Shown in pieces: positions 23,640 to 34,694 of a DNA stretch of 64,000 nt. The position numbers and the translations under genes are program-made. The notes under the pieces were generated by a model. That model saw only the letters and a list, made by a program, of their open reading frames with translations, had not been told where the DNA came from and made no database searches. The stretch is from positions 22,531,374 through 22,595,373 of the forward strand of contig NW_024881261.1 in NCBI RefSeq assembly GCF_018691265.1, read 5' to 3'. This stretch comes from Tyto alba (taxonomy: Eukaryota; Chordata; Aves; Strigiformes; Tytonidae). Numbering within the stretch: the first letter of the stretch is position 1; every line of letters begins with the position of its first letter.

Positions 23640-23785
23640 AGGGTTCATTTGCCATTTGCCACCATATGGGCCCAAAAGCAAAATCGTCAGCTAAGCGATT
23701 AAATCAAGTATGTCGAACAAAATGTTATGAACTGACATTATGGGTATATAATTTTATGCCATTTGTTGCCATCTGTTTATCTAAA
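23640..23785. promoter_or_regulatory. Candidate highly conserved non-coding element
   Basis: A 145-base block of high complexity keeps isolated CpGs ('atcgtc', 'gcgatt', 'gtcgaa') within AT-rich DNA, which is unusual unless selection or low methylation preserves them. It contains E-boxes CATATG (23663-23668) and CATCTG (23770-23775) and a GATTA core (23697-23701). The appearance is that of a developmental enhancer core. No alignment was possible. Confidence 0.35.
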
Positions 23786-23789
23786 CAGC

Positions 23790-26010
23790 CCCCGTTCCAC
23801 ACAAACACACAGAAGTCTCTGCCATGCTCACAAGGCTTTGGCGCAGGGGTCACAGTGCCTCCCTTTTCCTTCTTTTCTCTTTCTCTTATTCTGTCCTTTC
23901 ATTCTCTGTCTGTCTGCATTCACCAGGGACTTGGTCTTGGAGTCTGGCCACGGACAGATCTTCCACTATACTCCAGCACAGATTTAAAGGAAACCACCCC
24001 ACAATAATGAAGGAGGTTGCCTTCGAGAATGAGGTGTGCTCCCTTGTCTTCAGACACTGTCCAAGTTAATTTCTATACAAGAAAATTAAGAAAGTATTGG
24101 ACCAGAAGAGTGGAAGGAGAGAAGGAGATGGGGAAACTAGTGGTGGTCAGCAAATGGGTATTATCTGTTGGCTCTCAGCTGGGACTGAGGAAGGGCAAGA
24201 GAAGAACGGGCTATGCCAGTTCTTTGCCCAGCTGAGCTTTCTCTCTGCTTCATTTTACTTTTCCTGTGTCTCCAAGTGGATGACAGTCTGTTTCAAGGTG
24301 AGGTAGACGTGGTGGCTGTGACAGACTGCAGACTCAGTGACCCCTTATCCATCCTGCTCTCTGTAAGAATGGGAAGGCACTGATTAAAGTTCCTACTTAC
24401 TTCTCTAGCAAATGCTTAGCAAGCGTAGCACAGGGTGAAACCATAAGAAGCTCCCCATGCTATGGACTGAATTTATTCCTCGGTTTTAAGGTTGTTCTGA
24501 GGAAAATAGAGACAGATATCAAAGAGATTATATGTAGGCGAAGTTTAACTCTTTCTTTCGAAAGTGGAGAAGTTACTGACTCTATTGATTCAGCCAGAAA
24601 AAACAGAAGACCCGGGATGATAGTTTATCTTAAGTCCCTGGAAAAAGAATTCCCTCATTTGCACCACTTTTTGAACCTAAGTTCCTTCCATACACATCAC
24701 TGGTCATGCAGATGATGCACTGGGCCTTCACAATGACCACCAAGAAGAGAAGGTATTAACTGTGCCTGAGCCAAGAACAGATCAACATATCAAGTCTGTT
24801 CTCAAGGGCTACCATGTGAGTTTAAGAGGATTATTGGCAGCCAAGCAAGGAAAATATCTCCAACAACTTACCAGTGTGTCTGGTTAATGGTTTTAAAGAT
24901 CTTTAGTGCTACCTTTTTATGAACTGATGTAACAGGGTGTCCTTTATTTCCAGATGTCATTAATCTTTGGGGGAAATAGCATGCCAGTAATTGTCCCTGT
25001 AGTTCTGAATGTGACAGGTGGGTGGGGACATTTAGCTTTCCTCCTTCCAGAACAAACCCCAGTCTACAGCATAGCCTGTAAAGAGAGCCAGCTCATCTCT
25101 GTGGATCCATCCCTCTTTCTCTCTCACATAATTTCAATCTGTTTGATGGTTCTTTGGGGGAGAAGTGTTAGAAGAAGAAAACAGAAATCTCTCTTCACCC
25201 TCTAAGTCTCCCATCCTCATTCACAGGGCTACTGAACTGAGCATATGTCTCTCAGCATGGTGTAAACAGGAAGGGATTATGCCTCCATTACTAATGAAAG
25301 ACGGTGGCCAGGCATTTTTCAAGCTTCTGGAGCACAAATTTTGTTCGGAAGCCAGCACTTGGCCTCAAAAGTTTATGTATTTCCCAGGCAGTGGGTAGGT
25401 TTAGCTAAAAAGTGATTTGGCCATGAGGTATCCCTTTATCTTGGTTGAATTCACCACTGACAGCGCTATATTTAACACTTCCAGGCCATCTGACCACTGC
25501 ATGCTGAAGCTATCCTGGCATATAGAAAGGGTCATCTCTGTAGCCACTCACTGGAACATGGAAAACCACTGCTGCTTTACCCCAGGGAAACTTCACATGC
25601 ACAGGGAAAACTAAAAACCTACTTTAAAATGCTCAAGAGAATCTTACAGTTCTAGTGGATTTTGGATAAGGCCCTAAATTTGGCAGTTCACAAATAATTA
25701 TACAGCAAGGCCATGCTAATAAACAGGAGCTCCTTCCTTTCCAAGCCCGTCACTGGTCTTGCCTTACCTCTCAACAGAGGAAGTACAAATATACAGCACT
25801 ACCAAGGAGGTTCTCAGAACTTGGCAGCATCAAGTCCTCTATGCTCAGCTGCTCAGCTGGAAGCACAGTAGACTGATATGTTCAAGCCAGCTCTAGGCTG
25901 AAACCAGGCAGCTGTCTGCCTAGCTTCTAATGCAGCTTTGCACTGCGTGTGCATGGCTGCATTTCCTTCCCGCTAGAAGAGGAACAGTGGAACACCTCAA
26001 AGACCCCTGG
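23790..26010. other. Non-coding stretch, no gene recognised
   Basis: Short frames in all phases. The overlapping frames at 23.5-24.3 kb lack any domain. No repeat family recognised before the LINE remnant. Confidence 0.5.
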
Positions 26011-26150
26011 AGAGCCTCAGTTAGTCCAGAGACAGTAATTCACCTGCTTAGAAGAGCAAGCTGGCATAAGTACAGCCCACCTGTCCTCTGGGTACTGTAC
26101 CAGCTTCCCATCTGCTCCCAAGTGCATCTGAAGGTGGTCATTTTGATGTA
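26010..26150 (+). mobile_element. Ancient LINE ORF2 C-terminal remnant (L2/CR1-like)
   Basis: Conceptual translation gives 'HKYSPPVLWVLYQLPICSQ...LKVV' just before a stop. This resembles the motif after the reverse-transcriptase domain of L2/CR1/L3-group LINEs, where a histidine and 'PVL.SLHWLP' are followed by a basic/hydrophobic helix. About 20 codons upstream, in another frame, is 'PQLVQRQ', resembling the 'LQ.VQN.A' motif that normally precedes it. Frame changes and substitutions show a long-dead copy. The clade is uncertain. Confidence 0.5.
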
Positions 26151-26159
26151 GTAAGCATT

Positions 26160-27070
26160 TGATTACTTTTTTCTAAGAGGCCACCTCTCTGCCAGCACAT
26201 CCCCAACTACTGCCCTCATCAGATGGGTCCCTTCTTACAGGTTGGGTGTAGTAGTCGGTTAATGCAGACAGCTACACTGCTTTCTGCCCAAAAGTTTGAC
26301 TTCCAGTGAGGGTCAGGAGAGAGAAGAGTGAATGGCAGAATAGCTGGTCATCACTCCTTCCCCGTACAAACAGCAAGTTTCATTATGCCATTTTAGACAG
26401 GCATGATCAGTCTGCTCCTGCAACGAGCTCTATCAGCCCTGCTTTCCTGCAAGAGATGCCCAGCCTTCTACCCAAATCCCACACTAACCAGAACAGCTGG
26501 TTAGATTTCAGGCTACCTCTAGTACAGAACTGTTGTGTCGTCCTGGATCAGTCCTTGCAGCAGAGAAAGCAGCCACCAGCAACAGGCAGGGAAAGGAGAG
26601 CACCACCAGAGCAACAAATTCCTCCAAGGTGGTATGGACACCATGACATTTAAGGTGAGTGCATTACCAGCTTGAGAACAATTGAGACATTTAATAGTCT
26701 TCAGCTGAATGTCTGGGACTAAGCCAATATGTTGTCAAAACCACCATAAATAACTCTTTCTAAAAGCCAGAATAAGAGAGGGGGGGAAAAGTGAAGGCAG
26801 GATCATATAGAAAAATCACAAATAGGAAGGGATACCATTTCCAATGCTGATTGTAATAATATCGGGAAAAAGAGCACCCAATACCAAAAAAAAAAAAAGG
26901 TATGTTATATCCTGGATATCATCAAGCAAAAGTATTCACTGGAAAGCCAGGAGGCCAAAACTACCAAAGAAGAGTTGAAGATGTATTACAAGGAGTCAGA
27001 ATTAACACAATAAGAAATACAAATGGAAAATCCAAGCTGTCTCAGATTCTACAACTGCTAAATCAAAAGC
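26160..27070. other. Non-coding stretch between two retroelement fossils
   Basis: The 115-codon frame at 26306-26653 has no recognised family. The interval 26.90-27.06 kb could hold the protease or spacer end of the following Ty3/gypsy-type copy, but I see no diagnostic motif. An A-run lies at about 26886-26898. Confidence 0.4.
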
Positions 27071-27248
27071 TAAAATAAACTGGGAATCATAACGTAAACA
27101 GAAGAATCATCGAAATGAGGAAACTCCTTGACTACTGTGGGAAAAAGATGAAGAGTCTTTTACTAATGTACAGAGCTAAAAGGTAACTAACAATGTAAAA
27201 AGAAACATATTTTATTGTCTATAAGAAGAAAAATATTGGAGAAAGATT

Positions 27249-27569
27249 GCCAAATCTTTTTCTACAGTGGATACATCAGCAGGATTCAAAAAACAGTGCT
27301 CTCATTTGTGCAGACTGCACACTCCTTTAGAGAAATGCTGTTTCTGCAGACTGCCATTTGGGTTGTTACTAGAACAACAAACTGTTGATGGTATGGATAC
27401 AGATGGCATTTTAAGCTGGGGTAAAACAGCAGAAGAAAATGATCAAAGGCTCAAGGCGATTATGAAGAGAGCAAAAGCTGCTGGGCTGAATGGGCATGAA
27501 ATATGTAAATCCCATTTAAAAGAGATAACATACCCTCCAGCAAAAACAGAAAAGCATGCAGGTAGATCA
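27249..27569 (+). pseudogene. Reverse-transcriptase palm segment of the Ty3/gypsy fossil
   Basis: The best-preserved part, about 107 codons without a stop. It runs from the first catalytic aspartate region ('STVDTSAGF', equivalent to the 'F..LD...GF' motif) through 'RLPFGL' to the catalytic box. The invariant aspartate pair of that box now reads as 'MDTDG', and about seven residues after 'AGF' are lost. It is followed by 'GKTAEENDQRLKAI', the conserved helix after the box, and 'ICKSHLKEITY', matching the region before the 'YLGH' motif. A start at 27267 is incidental. Confidence 0.8.
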
Positions 27570-28630
27570 TGATAAAGTGGAAATCACCATAAATATCCAT
27601 CCTTCAACATACAAAAGGGCACCAACATACCTTGAAAGGGTAAACTGTGCAAGGAATACATGCCCAAACTAGCTGTATTAACTAGCGACCCTACAGCACC
27701 ACTCTGTAAAACTGTCCAAAGAACATAGTATGAAAATCTCAATACAACCAATGAGAAATTGAAAAATCTAAAGGAAATTCCCCTGTAGGCATTAGGACAG
27801 TAAGCACAGAATTAATATGTCAGTGGACATTTCACAGAGGGTAGTGATATCGTCATTTTACAGCACAACATTAAATATCAAAAGGAGCAGCATATGCCTC
27901 TGGCACTAACAAAAACTACATGGATGCAAGAAGGAGACAGTGGGACAGGGTGAAATTTTGCTCATATTCCTCTTTTTTTTCTTTTTTAATGTAACTACAT
28001 GTTCTCTGAAGTAACCAATAATTCCATTTTATCATTTCCCAGACAAGCCTTTAAAAATGAAGACACGCCTTCAAATGAAAGCAGTGGAGAGTTCTGCTGG
28101 GCACTGACCCAATCTTCAGTGCATTTAATGGAAGTCCAGAGTTTAAATGTCTGCATATCAGTCTCATTTTAAAATTAATAACTTTGTGTCAAATTTTGGA
28201 CAATGATTTCCAGGAGGAAGGGCTGCATTTTGACTGAGATGATTAACGCAGAGTTTGGGAAAGCGTGCTTCCAACCACTAGCACAGTTTAAGGTAGAGCA
28301 CAACTAGCACGAGAGGGGATTCTCTAAAAATGGTGATTCCCAAGATGCTATGCTGTCTTTACAACGTCAGGATTGTACTGGTCATTTGGGAGTTGAGAAA
28401 TCTTGAAGGTGTCTCTGAGTTATTTTATATTGCCCGCAGGTGAGCAGAATTCCAGGAATAAAAAAAAAGTATATGACAAGCAGAAGAGATCATGTGGATG
28501 ATACAGAATAACATAACCGTCTTGGGAAAGTATTATGTGTTTGAAGCCAAACATTTCCACCTCCCCAGCTGAGTTTTATGAGAATGTACTAAAGCTAAAT
28601 GTGCACGTCCTAAGTAATTTTTCTAATCCT

Positions 28631-28915
28631 GGTGTACCTGACATAGTAACATCTGACAGCTGGCACTCACTGAGAAGGGATTACAAGAATTCAAGCACTA
28701 TGCAGTAAAGTATCAGGCAAGTTACACAATGCATAGTTCTCCTCAAGTCAAGTCCAATCCCAGGATGCTGGAAAACAACATCAAGCTAATAAAGTACCTA
28801 TTGAAAAAGAGTGAAGAGCCAGACACCAGCCTGTATTTAACTTGGCTTTGTTACTGGATAGCACTGGTAAACACTCTAATTTTACCTCCCAACATTTTAG
28901 GCAGAAAAAAGCCTT
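28631..28915 (+). pseudogene. Integrase core segment of the Ty3/gypsy fossil
   Basis: 'GVPDIVTSDS' corresponds to the strand carrying the second catalytic aspartate ('SDNGPQF' in active enzymes; the N-G-P is lost). After one frame change, a 70-plus codon open stretch covers 'QEFKHYAVKY', the 'SSP...SNP...E' motif that bears the catalytic glutamate region, 'IKYLLKKSEEP' and the terminal 'GRKKP'. The D and E spacing cannot be measured exactly because of the frameshift. Confidence 0.7.
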
Positions 28916-28919
28916 AAGA

Positions 28920-29395
28920 AAATGAATGATGAAATTTATACTACAGGACCTCAGAATCACAGATGTGTGAAATACATATATAATTAATCTGAAACCCAGT
29001 ATGATTTCCAGGGAGATGGTTTTCATTAAATGAAAATTTTTATAATTTCAAAGCAATTGCAATAATAATTTCAGTCAAAATGTGAACAACAACTTCCACA
29101 AAAATGCTGATAGTATTGGCAACGCATTTTGAAATGCATTGGTTTTGTTAAGCAAGCAGTTGAAAAATCAATAAATGGGAAGTTTGATTGACACTATCAG
29201 ATGTCTTCTTCAGATGAACAGCAGATCATAACAAATACCAGCTCATACTCAATGGGTTTTAGGATTCTACCCTAGGCAGACAAATAAGGACAACTCCTCT
29301 TCGTTATTAGCTACTTCAGATCTTTGGAGAAAGCCCAGTTAACAGTAAAGAATTGATCACATACTTAAAGGGAATTTTCCCCAGATAGAGCACTT
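28920..29395. other. AT-rich non-coding stretch after the fossil pol
   Basis: May hold eroded integrase C-terminal or LTR sequence, but no motif survives to show it. Confidence 0.4.
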
Positions 29396-29399
29396 TAAC

Positions 29400-29475
29400 T
29401 ATAAGCTCTCTGGGACAAGGCTCTATCTTTTATTTTGCTTCTATACATTACTGGCACTAGGGAATCCATGACCAA
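29400..29475 (+). repeat. Possible MIR tail fragment
   Basis: 'ataagctctctgggacaagg' resembles the amniote MIR 3' segment 'gtaagctctttggggcaggg', followed by a 'ctatctt...cattactggcacta' stretch like its 'tacagcgcctagcaca' continuation. Confidence 0.4.
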
Positions 29476-29479
29476 GGCC

Positions 29480-30980
29480 TTACAAGTCAATCAGCCTTTC
29501 ATGGCAGTAGAAGTGAAAATGCTTTTGAAGACTCAACGAAGCTCCCTCTTCTCTACACAGCATCCAAATAACTCCTGTTGACTTGTAGAGTCCCAAATTC
29601 CTTTCTCCAAATTTCTGCTCTTCTTCCTGACATGAGGTAACTCATAAACCTCTACTTCTACTGGTCATGACCTAACTATCAAAGTGACACAAGCATGTTG
29701 TAAATACTTCGGGTGAGATGCAAGCAAACCGTCAACCACCTCCTAGGACCAGGGCAAGATCTAAACAACTTGTGAGCTCTGGTATTCTACACAGATGGAT
29801 GGGTGAGCAGATAATCCCCTGCTACAATATCCATTAGGGATCTGAAAAAATGTCCCATCCTTCCCAATACAGTCTAGGTTTTTCCATTTCAAAACTAAGC
29901 AAATAGCTTTCAAAGTCTTACTTCTACTTCAAGCCTAGCAGTAATTGTAGGTAGTAAAACTCAGATCCTGAATCATAATTTGGCATCAAATTAGAATGAA
30001 ATTAGAGGAAGCTAGGAGCCACTCTGTGACAGACAAGCTGTTACAGGTCTCCATAAAACAAGTTTGAATGGTGTCTGACCATTCCAGAGCTGGAGTCCTG
30101 AAAAATTGACTCTCTTGGAAATGAGAAAGAACTGAGAGGTCAGTCTAGATCCTTTTTATCCCTTGGTCTCTTCTGTAAAACAATGCAGGGTACATACCAC
30201 ACCAAGACTGCTGAGCAGTTGATTTCACTGCAGTATACCTTTTAGTCTGCTTTCTGCATATTGAACTACAGTTCTGTCACTCAAACCACCCCTGATTTCA
30301 GCAAAAATTGATTCTGGCCCTGTTCTTCCTTCTGTGGCACTGGTTGACATTGGGAAAATGAACCATGCTGAAAAGGACTATATATTAGCCTTCTTATCAA
30401 TGCTACAGGGATAGTGCAAAGAGCCTGGGTTGACATCTCATGGGAAACAGGGGTCCTCTGTTTACACAGCAGCAACTGAAAAATACTTGCTGCACGCAGA
30501 GACAGCAAAATAAGGAAAATTAAGTAAGTACCCAGATGGTGCCTAGCAACTACTACTTACAGGATTAGGCCTTAACAAACAGATCCAGAATGAGCATTGC
30601 TTACATACACAAAGTCTGTAGATGCAAGTTGCAAGCAAGACATCTTGCAGTGCTTTTCAAAGATGAAGCCTTGCTCGTCCAGCTCAGCAAAAGAAAGAAT
30701 CCTACACCTCTGCCTTCCTCCAGATAAGGAAGCATCTCCATAGTTGTTCTACAGATGCCAAATGAATTCCTCATGTGTTTGTCCCTCTCTTTCCAATGGG
30801 AACAGAATTGCATCCTAGCATGATAGGAACCCTAAGTAGAAGGAGAAAGGATCTAGTGGGACAGATGGATGAGCAGAGATGTAATTCCAGAGGAAGTCTG
30901 CTGTCATGCCATTAAAGAAGAGGTTAAAGGTAGCAGCAATGAAAGAGTGGGAGATATTTCACTGGGGGAAATGGAGTGGC
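29480..30980. other. Non-coding stretch, no gene recognised
   Basis: A weak MIR-like phrase occurs at about 30155-30200 ('ctcttctgtaaaacaatgcagg'). Otherwise nothing recognised. Confidence 0.5.
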
Positions 30981-30984
30981 ACTG

Positions 30985-31220
30985 AGCTTTGAAATTGCAC
31001 TGCGTGAGAATATTAATAAAAAAGTTAATGACGCAATGTGCTTTTTGCTCCACATTAATTACACTTTTACATTCCAGTTTTTAATGCATTTTGCACTAGA
31101 CTTTATTTTACATTCCAGGAAGGGGAAAATATAATTGCAGCTTTAATTTCTATAGCCAAACCCTGATAAGATCACAGCTGTGAAAATCTCATAAAAAGCT
31201 TTAAATTAAGTTAAAAAAAC
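30985..31220. promoter_or_regulatory. Candidate developmental enhancer (TEAD, GATA, E-box, homeodomain motifs)
   Basis: Two TEAD/MCAT words CATTCCA (31070-31076, 31111-31117), GATAAG (31165-31170) and an E-box CAGCTG (31175-31180) occur with several ATTAAT/TTAATG cores in about 200 bases of non-repetitive AT-rich DNA. The combination resembles mesodermal or muscle-type enhancers. This is inferred from motifs only. Confidence 0.35.
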
Positions 31221-31224
31221 AGTT

Positions 31225-33170
31225 CCCTTCCCTCCTCCCCCTGCTTCTCTTCCTGCATGAGGTGCCATCAGCAGAGACGGTGAAAGTGTTGGTTCAAGGG
31301 AATGTTGTTCCCTGGCATGAAGACCTTTTCTGAAGTCAGCAACAGTTACAAGGCCTGGACCATCCAACATGAGGTACCACTGCTGGGGCTCGTCTACCTC
31401 TTTGTGCCACCAGAGGGAATAAACCCCCTGCCAGTAACCACTTGGGAGTGCAGGGCCCCAGCTGTAATATACATAGCATTATTGCTGTAATATACATAGT
31501 TCAGATTATTACCAAAGGCACAGTTCCTGTGCTGGGGCTGTATGTGCACAGGCAAGACTGAAAAGATCACACTGCTACAGACTGAGAATTGAGGCTTGGT
31601 GAAATAACTGGTTTACATGAGATAAATCAGAAAGTCTTTGTGAATGACAGGAATTGCAGATTATTGTTTGAGTCCTGTCAGAGATGCCTTCCATTACTGC
31701 AGAAATAAAGACAGATCGATCCAATAAGATATTGTGAAAGTGAAGTAACCTAACGCTCCTACTTTCTTCCTTTGCAATGGACAGGCTCTGGGTCTGGCCA
31801 CGGAGTGTCTCTGTAGATAGTCACCCCTCTACAGCTAGAGACTGTGTCAAGTCCTAAGGAATCACTCCACATGTGCCCCTGCCTTTGACTTTGACCCTCC
31901 ATTCACTCAGAAACTCCTGTAGATCTCAGGATTCAACATAGGCATCATGCAAATCACAGCATGACTACATACCCACATCTCAGCCAGTTGTTTTGTTCAG
32001 GAATGAAGAAGGGCCATCTTACTGCACCTACAGCCCTTCGTGCAGCTAAAGGAGCACAGCTACACTGTGTGTGCATGGCACTCTTACCGTGTTGATACAA
32101 AGATATACAAGGGTGTATATGCTCAGAGCAGTCTGCTGGTATAGTATATCTTCATTCCCCCACCCGGAAATTGCTTTAGTTATGGGAGAGGAGTTGAGAC
32201 CTTGCTTGCATCTGGACGAAACCAAAGGGAAACCAGACTCTCACCTATTCCTAATACCAGTCATCTACAACTTGAAACAGTTGAGGACCCCTTTCCATCC
32301 ACTTCCTCTCTGTTATTCCTGCTGTGGATCCTGCCCCATCACTTTGAGACTTCACATCCTCATCCCAGGAACTCTAGGACAAGCCACTGACTTTGTCATG
32401 TGCAAAAAGATATCTCTTCCAATGTAACATCAGTGTTCCTTAATTTGTGGATCCCTATCTCAAGATCCTTAACATAAGATACAGTATCATAAAAGTGAGA
32501 GATCAGATAATCCATCCTCCTGCCCTTGAAAGGATCACTTATACAAGCATTTTCCTTGGCATCTATTCCTACATGGACCCAAGTCACTTTTGTTGGAAGC
32601 CTGTGACCTTGCTGAACCAACTTCTCCTTGGACTCTGACCTCTTTTCCTCTACACAGTCCAAACTGGATATCCCTGATTTTTCTTTCCCGAATTCAAACC
32701 TGGTCCTCCAATTAGACTAGTCTCCGTATTCCTGTCCACCATTGCCACCTATGCCTGTTCTTGTGACTTTATTGGAGAGAGAAGAAATCTCACCCATGAG
32801 AGTTTCTGCAGTAAAAAGGGGTAGTCAGAATACCTAATTCCAAAACCCCATGCAGACTGGACAACAAGAGCTAAAGAAAGATTCACTTATCCATAAACGT
32901 TTTGTTGAAATGCTTAAGCTCCTTCTCCAGGATAAGTTCCCAATTTACACCTCTGTAAACAAAAACAGAATCCATCACTCACAGCCACATTATTTTCCTT
33001 GATTGTTCCCCACATGCAAGAAGCAGAAGAGGAATGCGTTTTCACAAGTGAAAAGAAGAGAGAAAAGAAAATAGAAGAGATAGAGAGAAAGGAAGAGAGA
33101 GAGGCTCTAAAACCTCATTTTCCTGGTAATTTACTCTTCTATTCAGTTGAGTCCTGCTGCTCGTAAGCCT
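31225..33170. other. Non-coding stretch with a purine-rich tract
   Basis: Frames of 60-118 codons without recognisable families. A GA-rich low-complexity tract lies at 33041-33108. A 16-base word GCTGTAATATACATAG is repeated 23 bases apart (31461-31476 and 31484-31499). Confidence 0.5.
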
Positions 33171-33174
33171 ATTC

Positions 33175-33400
33175 CTGTTACAATATTAGATATAAACAAG
33201 TAAACTGTGTAATGGATCACATTAAGCAGGCCCTGCATCTTGAGGCAGGATTTAATTTGCATGGCAGATTATCTTGTCTGCAGTAGGAGAGGCACCCTGG
33301 GGCACTGACTGCATTAATAGGATCTAGTCTCTTAAAATCCATTAAGTCAATTGAGTGGACCAGTCTATAATCTCATTTCAAATCCAGCGTGAAAATGCTT
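33175..33400. promoter_or_regulatory. Candidate conserved regulatory element
   Basis: Contains a forkhead-type ATAAACA (33192-33198), TAAT/ATTA cores, a 'cagattatctt' word and 'cattaagtcaattgag'. The sequence is complex and non-repetitive. No alignment was available. Confidence 0.25.
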
Positions 33401-34254
33401 AAACACTAGCCCTATGACACCGACAGCAGAGAAGTGACTAAAGGGACATTGGAGACTGCACTGTGCCATATTGCCTGCCTGCTGGGAGTGGGGAAGGGAG
33501 GAGAAAAGGGTAGGGCTCATTCTCTTTTAGCAAACTCCATTCAGAAAGATGCTGACAGCAGGAGTGAGGTGAGTAGAAGAGGCAGGAGCTATGTAAGGCA
33601 AAAGGGTGCAGAGTTTATCCCAAGTAACGACAATGGGTTGTTAAACAATCTGAATTGACTGCTGAAGTTCTGGATACCTTATTGCTCTGACAAAGTCAGA
33701 AATACTGGACTGTGAAGGAGGTATGCCCTTACAGGGATGTTCTACTACAGGTCACCGAGAATAGGAATTTTCAAAGTGTACAGAAAACAGGATGAATCTA
33801 GGAAACGTGGCACTGCAACTAAAATACAGGACTAGAATATGAGAACATCAAAGCTGTGGAAACATAGGCTTGTAGCCTCTCTGATCTGGACTGCCACCAG
33901 CAGGCAACGTTCTTGAACTCAGACATACTTGTACAAGGTCTTGGTCTAGCTGATCCAAGTAAACTTTTCCCATTTGCCCCATGGGAGAAAATTAGATAAA
34001 GGCTCAATTTGTTTTAGAAAGCCTGACCACAAGCTCCCTGAGGTAAGAACTGGTTTTGATATACATAAAATATTTAGCGTAAAGGGTCTCCAGTCTGAGG
34101 TCTGGGCATCTTGACCACATTACACTAACCATGTAAGCACAAATAGCAATAATAGCAGTATAAGACAAACAAAGCCAGATATATTGAAAACAGACAGACA
34201 GGAACTCAAAAGGAAGAAAAAAGACATAGTAGCATAACCTAAAATGTGAAATGG

Positions 34255-34690
34255 TAAGAAACTTCCAGGGCCAGGTGGCATTTATACAAACACTAAAGAA
34301 ATACAAGTATAAAGAAGTTATTAACAAAAATATTAATTTTAGCATTAAAAACAGCCACTCTCCCATCAGGCTGGAGGGAAGCCAACACTCTGCACTTCTT
34401 TTAAAGGAGGTGCTAAGGGCAATCATGGGAATTATAGACCTCAGTGAGCCTTACGCCAAGACCAGGAAAAATAGCTGAGAAAATCATTAAAGACAGAGTT
34501 ATAAAGTACAAGGCTAGGTGAGTGTAATGTGGTAAAGAAGCAGCTCAGCTTCTCCAAGCTGACTTTCTGACCCGCTAGTGTTCCTTGGAAATGTCAGCAG
34601 CTCTGAAGAAGCAATGATAAGTAGGAGTCACCGGGCTATTAAGGATTTCACAAAACCACATTCAAAAATTTTAGGGCTCCACTCCCCCTA
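34255..34690 (+). mobile_element. CR1 LINE reverse-transcriptase fragment, degenerate
   Basis: 'cagggccaggtggcattta' corresponds to the CR1 ORF2 stretch 'GPDGIHPRVLKEL', and 'gggaattatagacctcagtgagcctta' to the 'NYRPVSLTS' stretch that follows at the expected distance of roughly 150-170 bases. Between and after them are further diverged matches ('atcattaaagacagagttataa', then a region fitting 'FRKAFDK'). Many stops interrupt it. This is an ancient, 5'- and 3'-truncated copy in plus orientation. Confidence 0.65.
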
Positions 34691-34694
34691 ACAT

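Larger units (their letters stand above)
27077..28915 (+). pseudogene. Decayed Ty3/gypsy-type retrotransposon pol (RT, RNase H, integrase)
   Basis: Successive domains of a Ty3/gypsy (Metaviridae) polyprotein appear in the right order on one strand, broken by frameshifts and stops. RT entry: 'KLGIIT' then 'EESSK', 27077-27248. RT palm: 'SFSTVDTSAGF', 'CCFCRLPFGL', and a damaged catalytic box 'MDTDGILSWGKT' followed by 'DQRLKAIMKRAKAAGL', 27249-27560. Connection region: 27562-27725. RNase H pieces: 'MSVDIS' and 'AAYASG', 27808-27935. Integrase zinc-finger-like piece: 'GHLGVEKS', 28362-28440. Integrase core: 'GVPDIVTSDS', 'EFKHYA', 'HSSPQ.KSNP' and a final 'ILGRKKP', 28631-28915. No LTRs, gag or protease were found. 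It cannot be functional: the RT catalytic box and one integrase histidine are altered and several stops interrupt it. The clade within Ty3/gypsy is unresolved. Confidence 0.8.

Noticed and set aside
26306..26653. 115-codon frame upstream of the Ty3/gypsy fossil, considered as gag
   Set aside because: No gag zinc knuckle or capsid-like motif seen.
34004..34426. 140-codon minus-strand frame
   Set aside because: It is antisense to the CR1 pol remnant and flank. No family.
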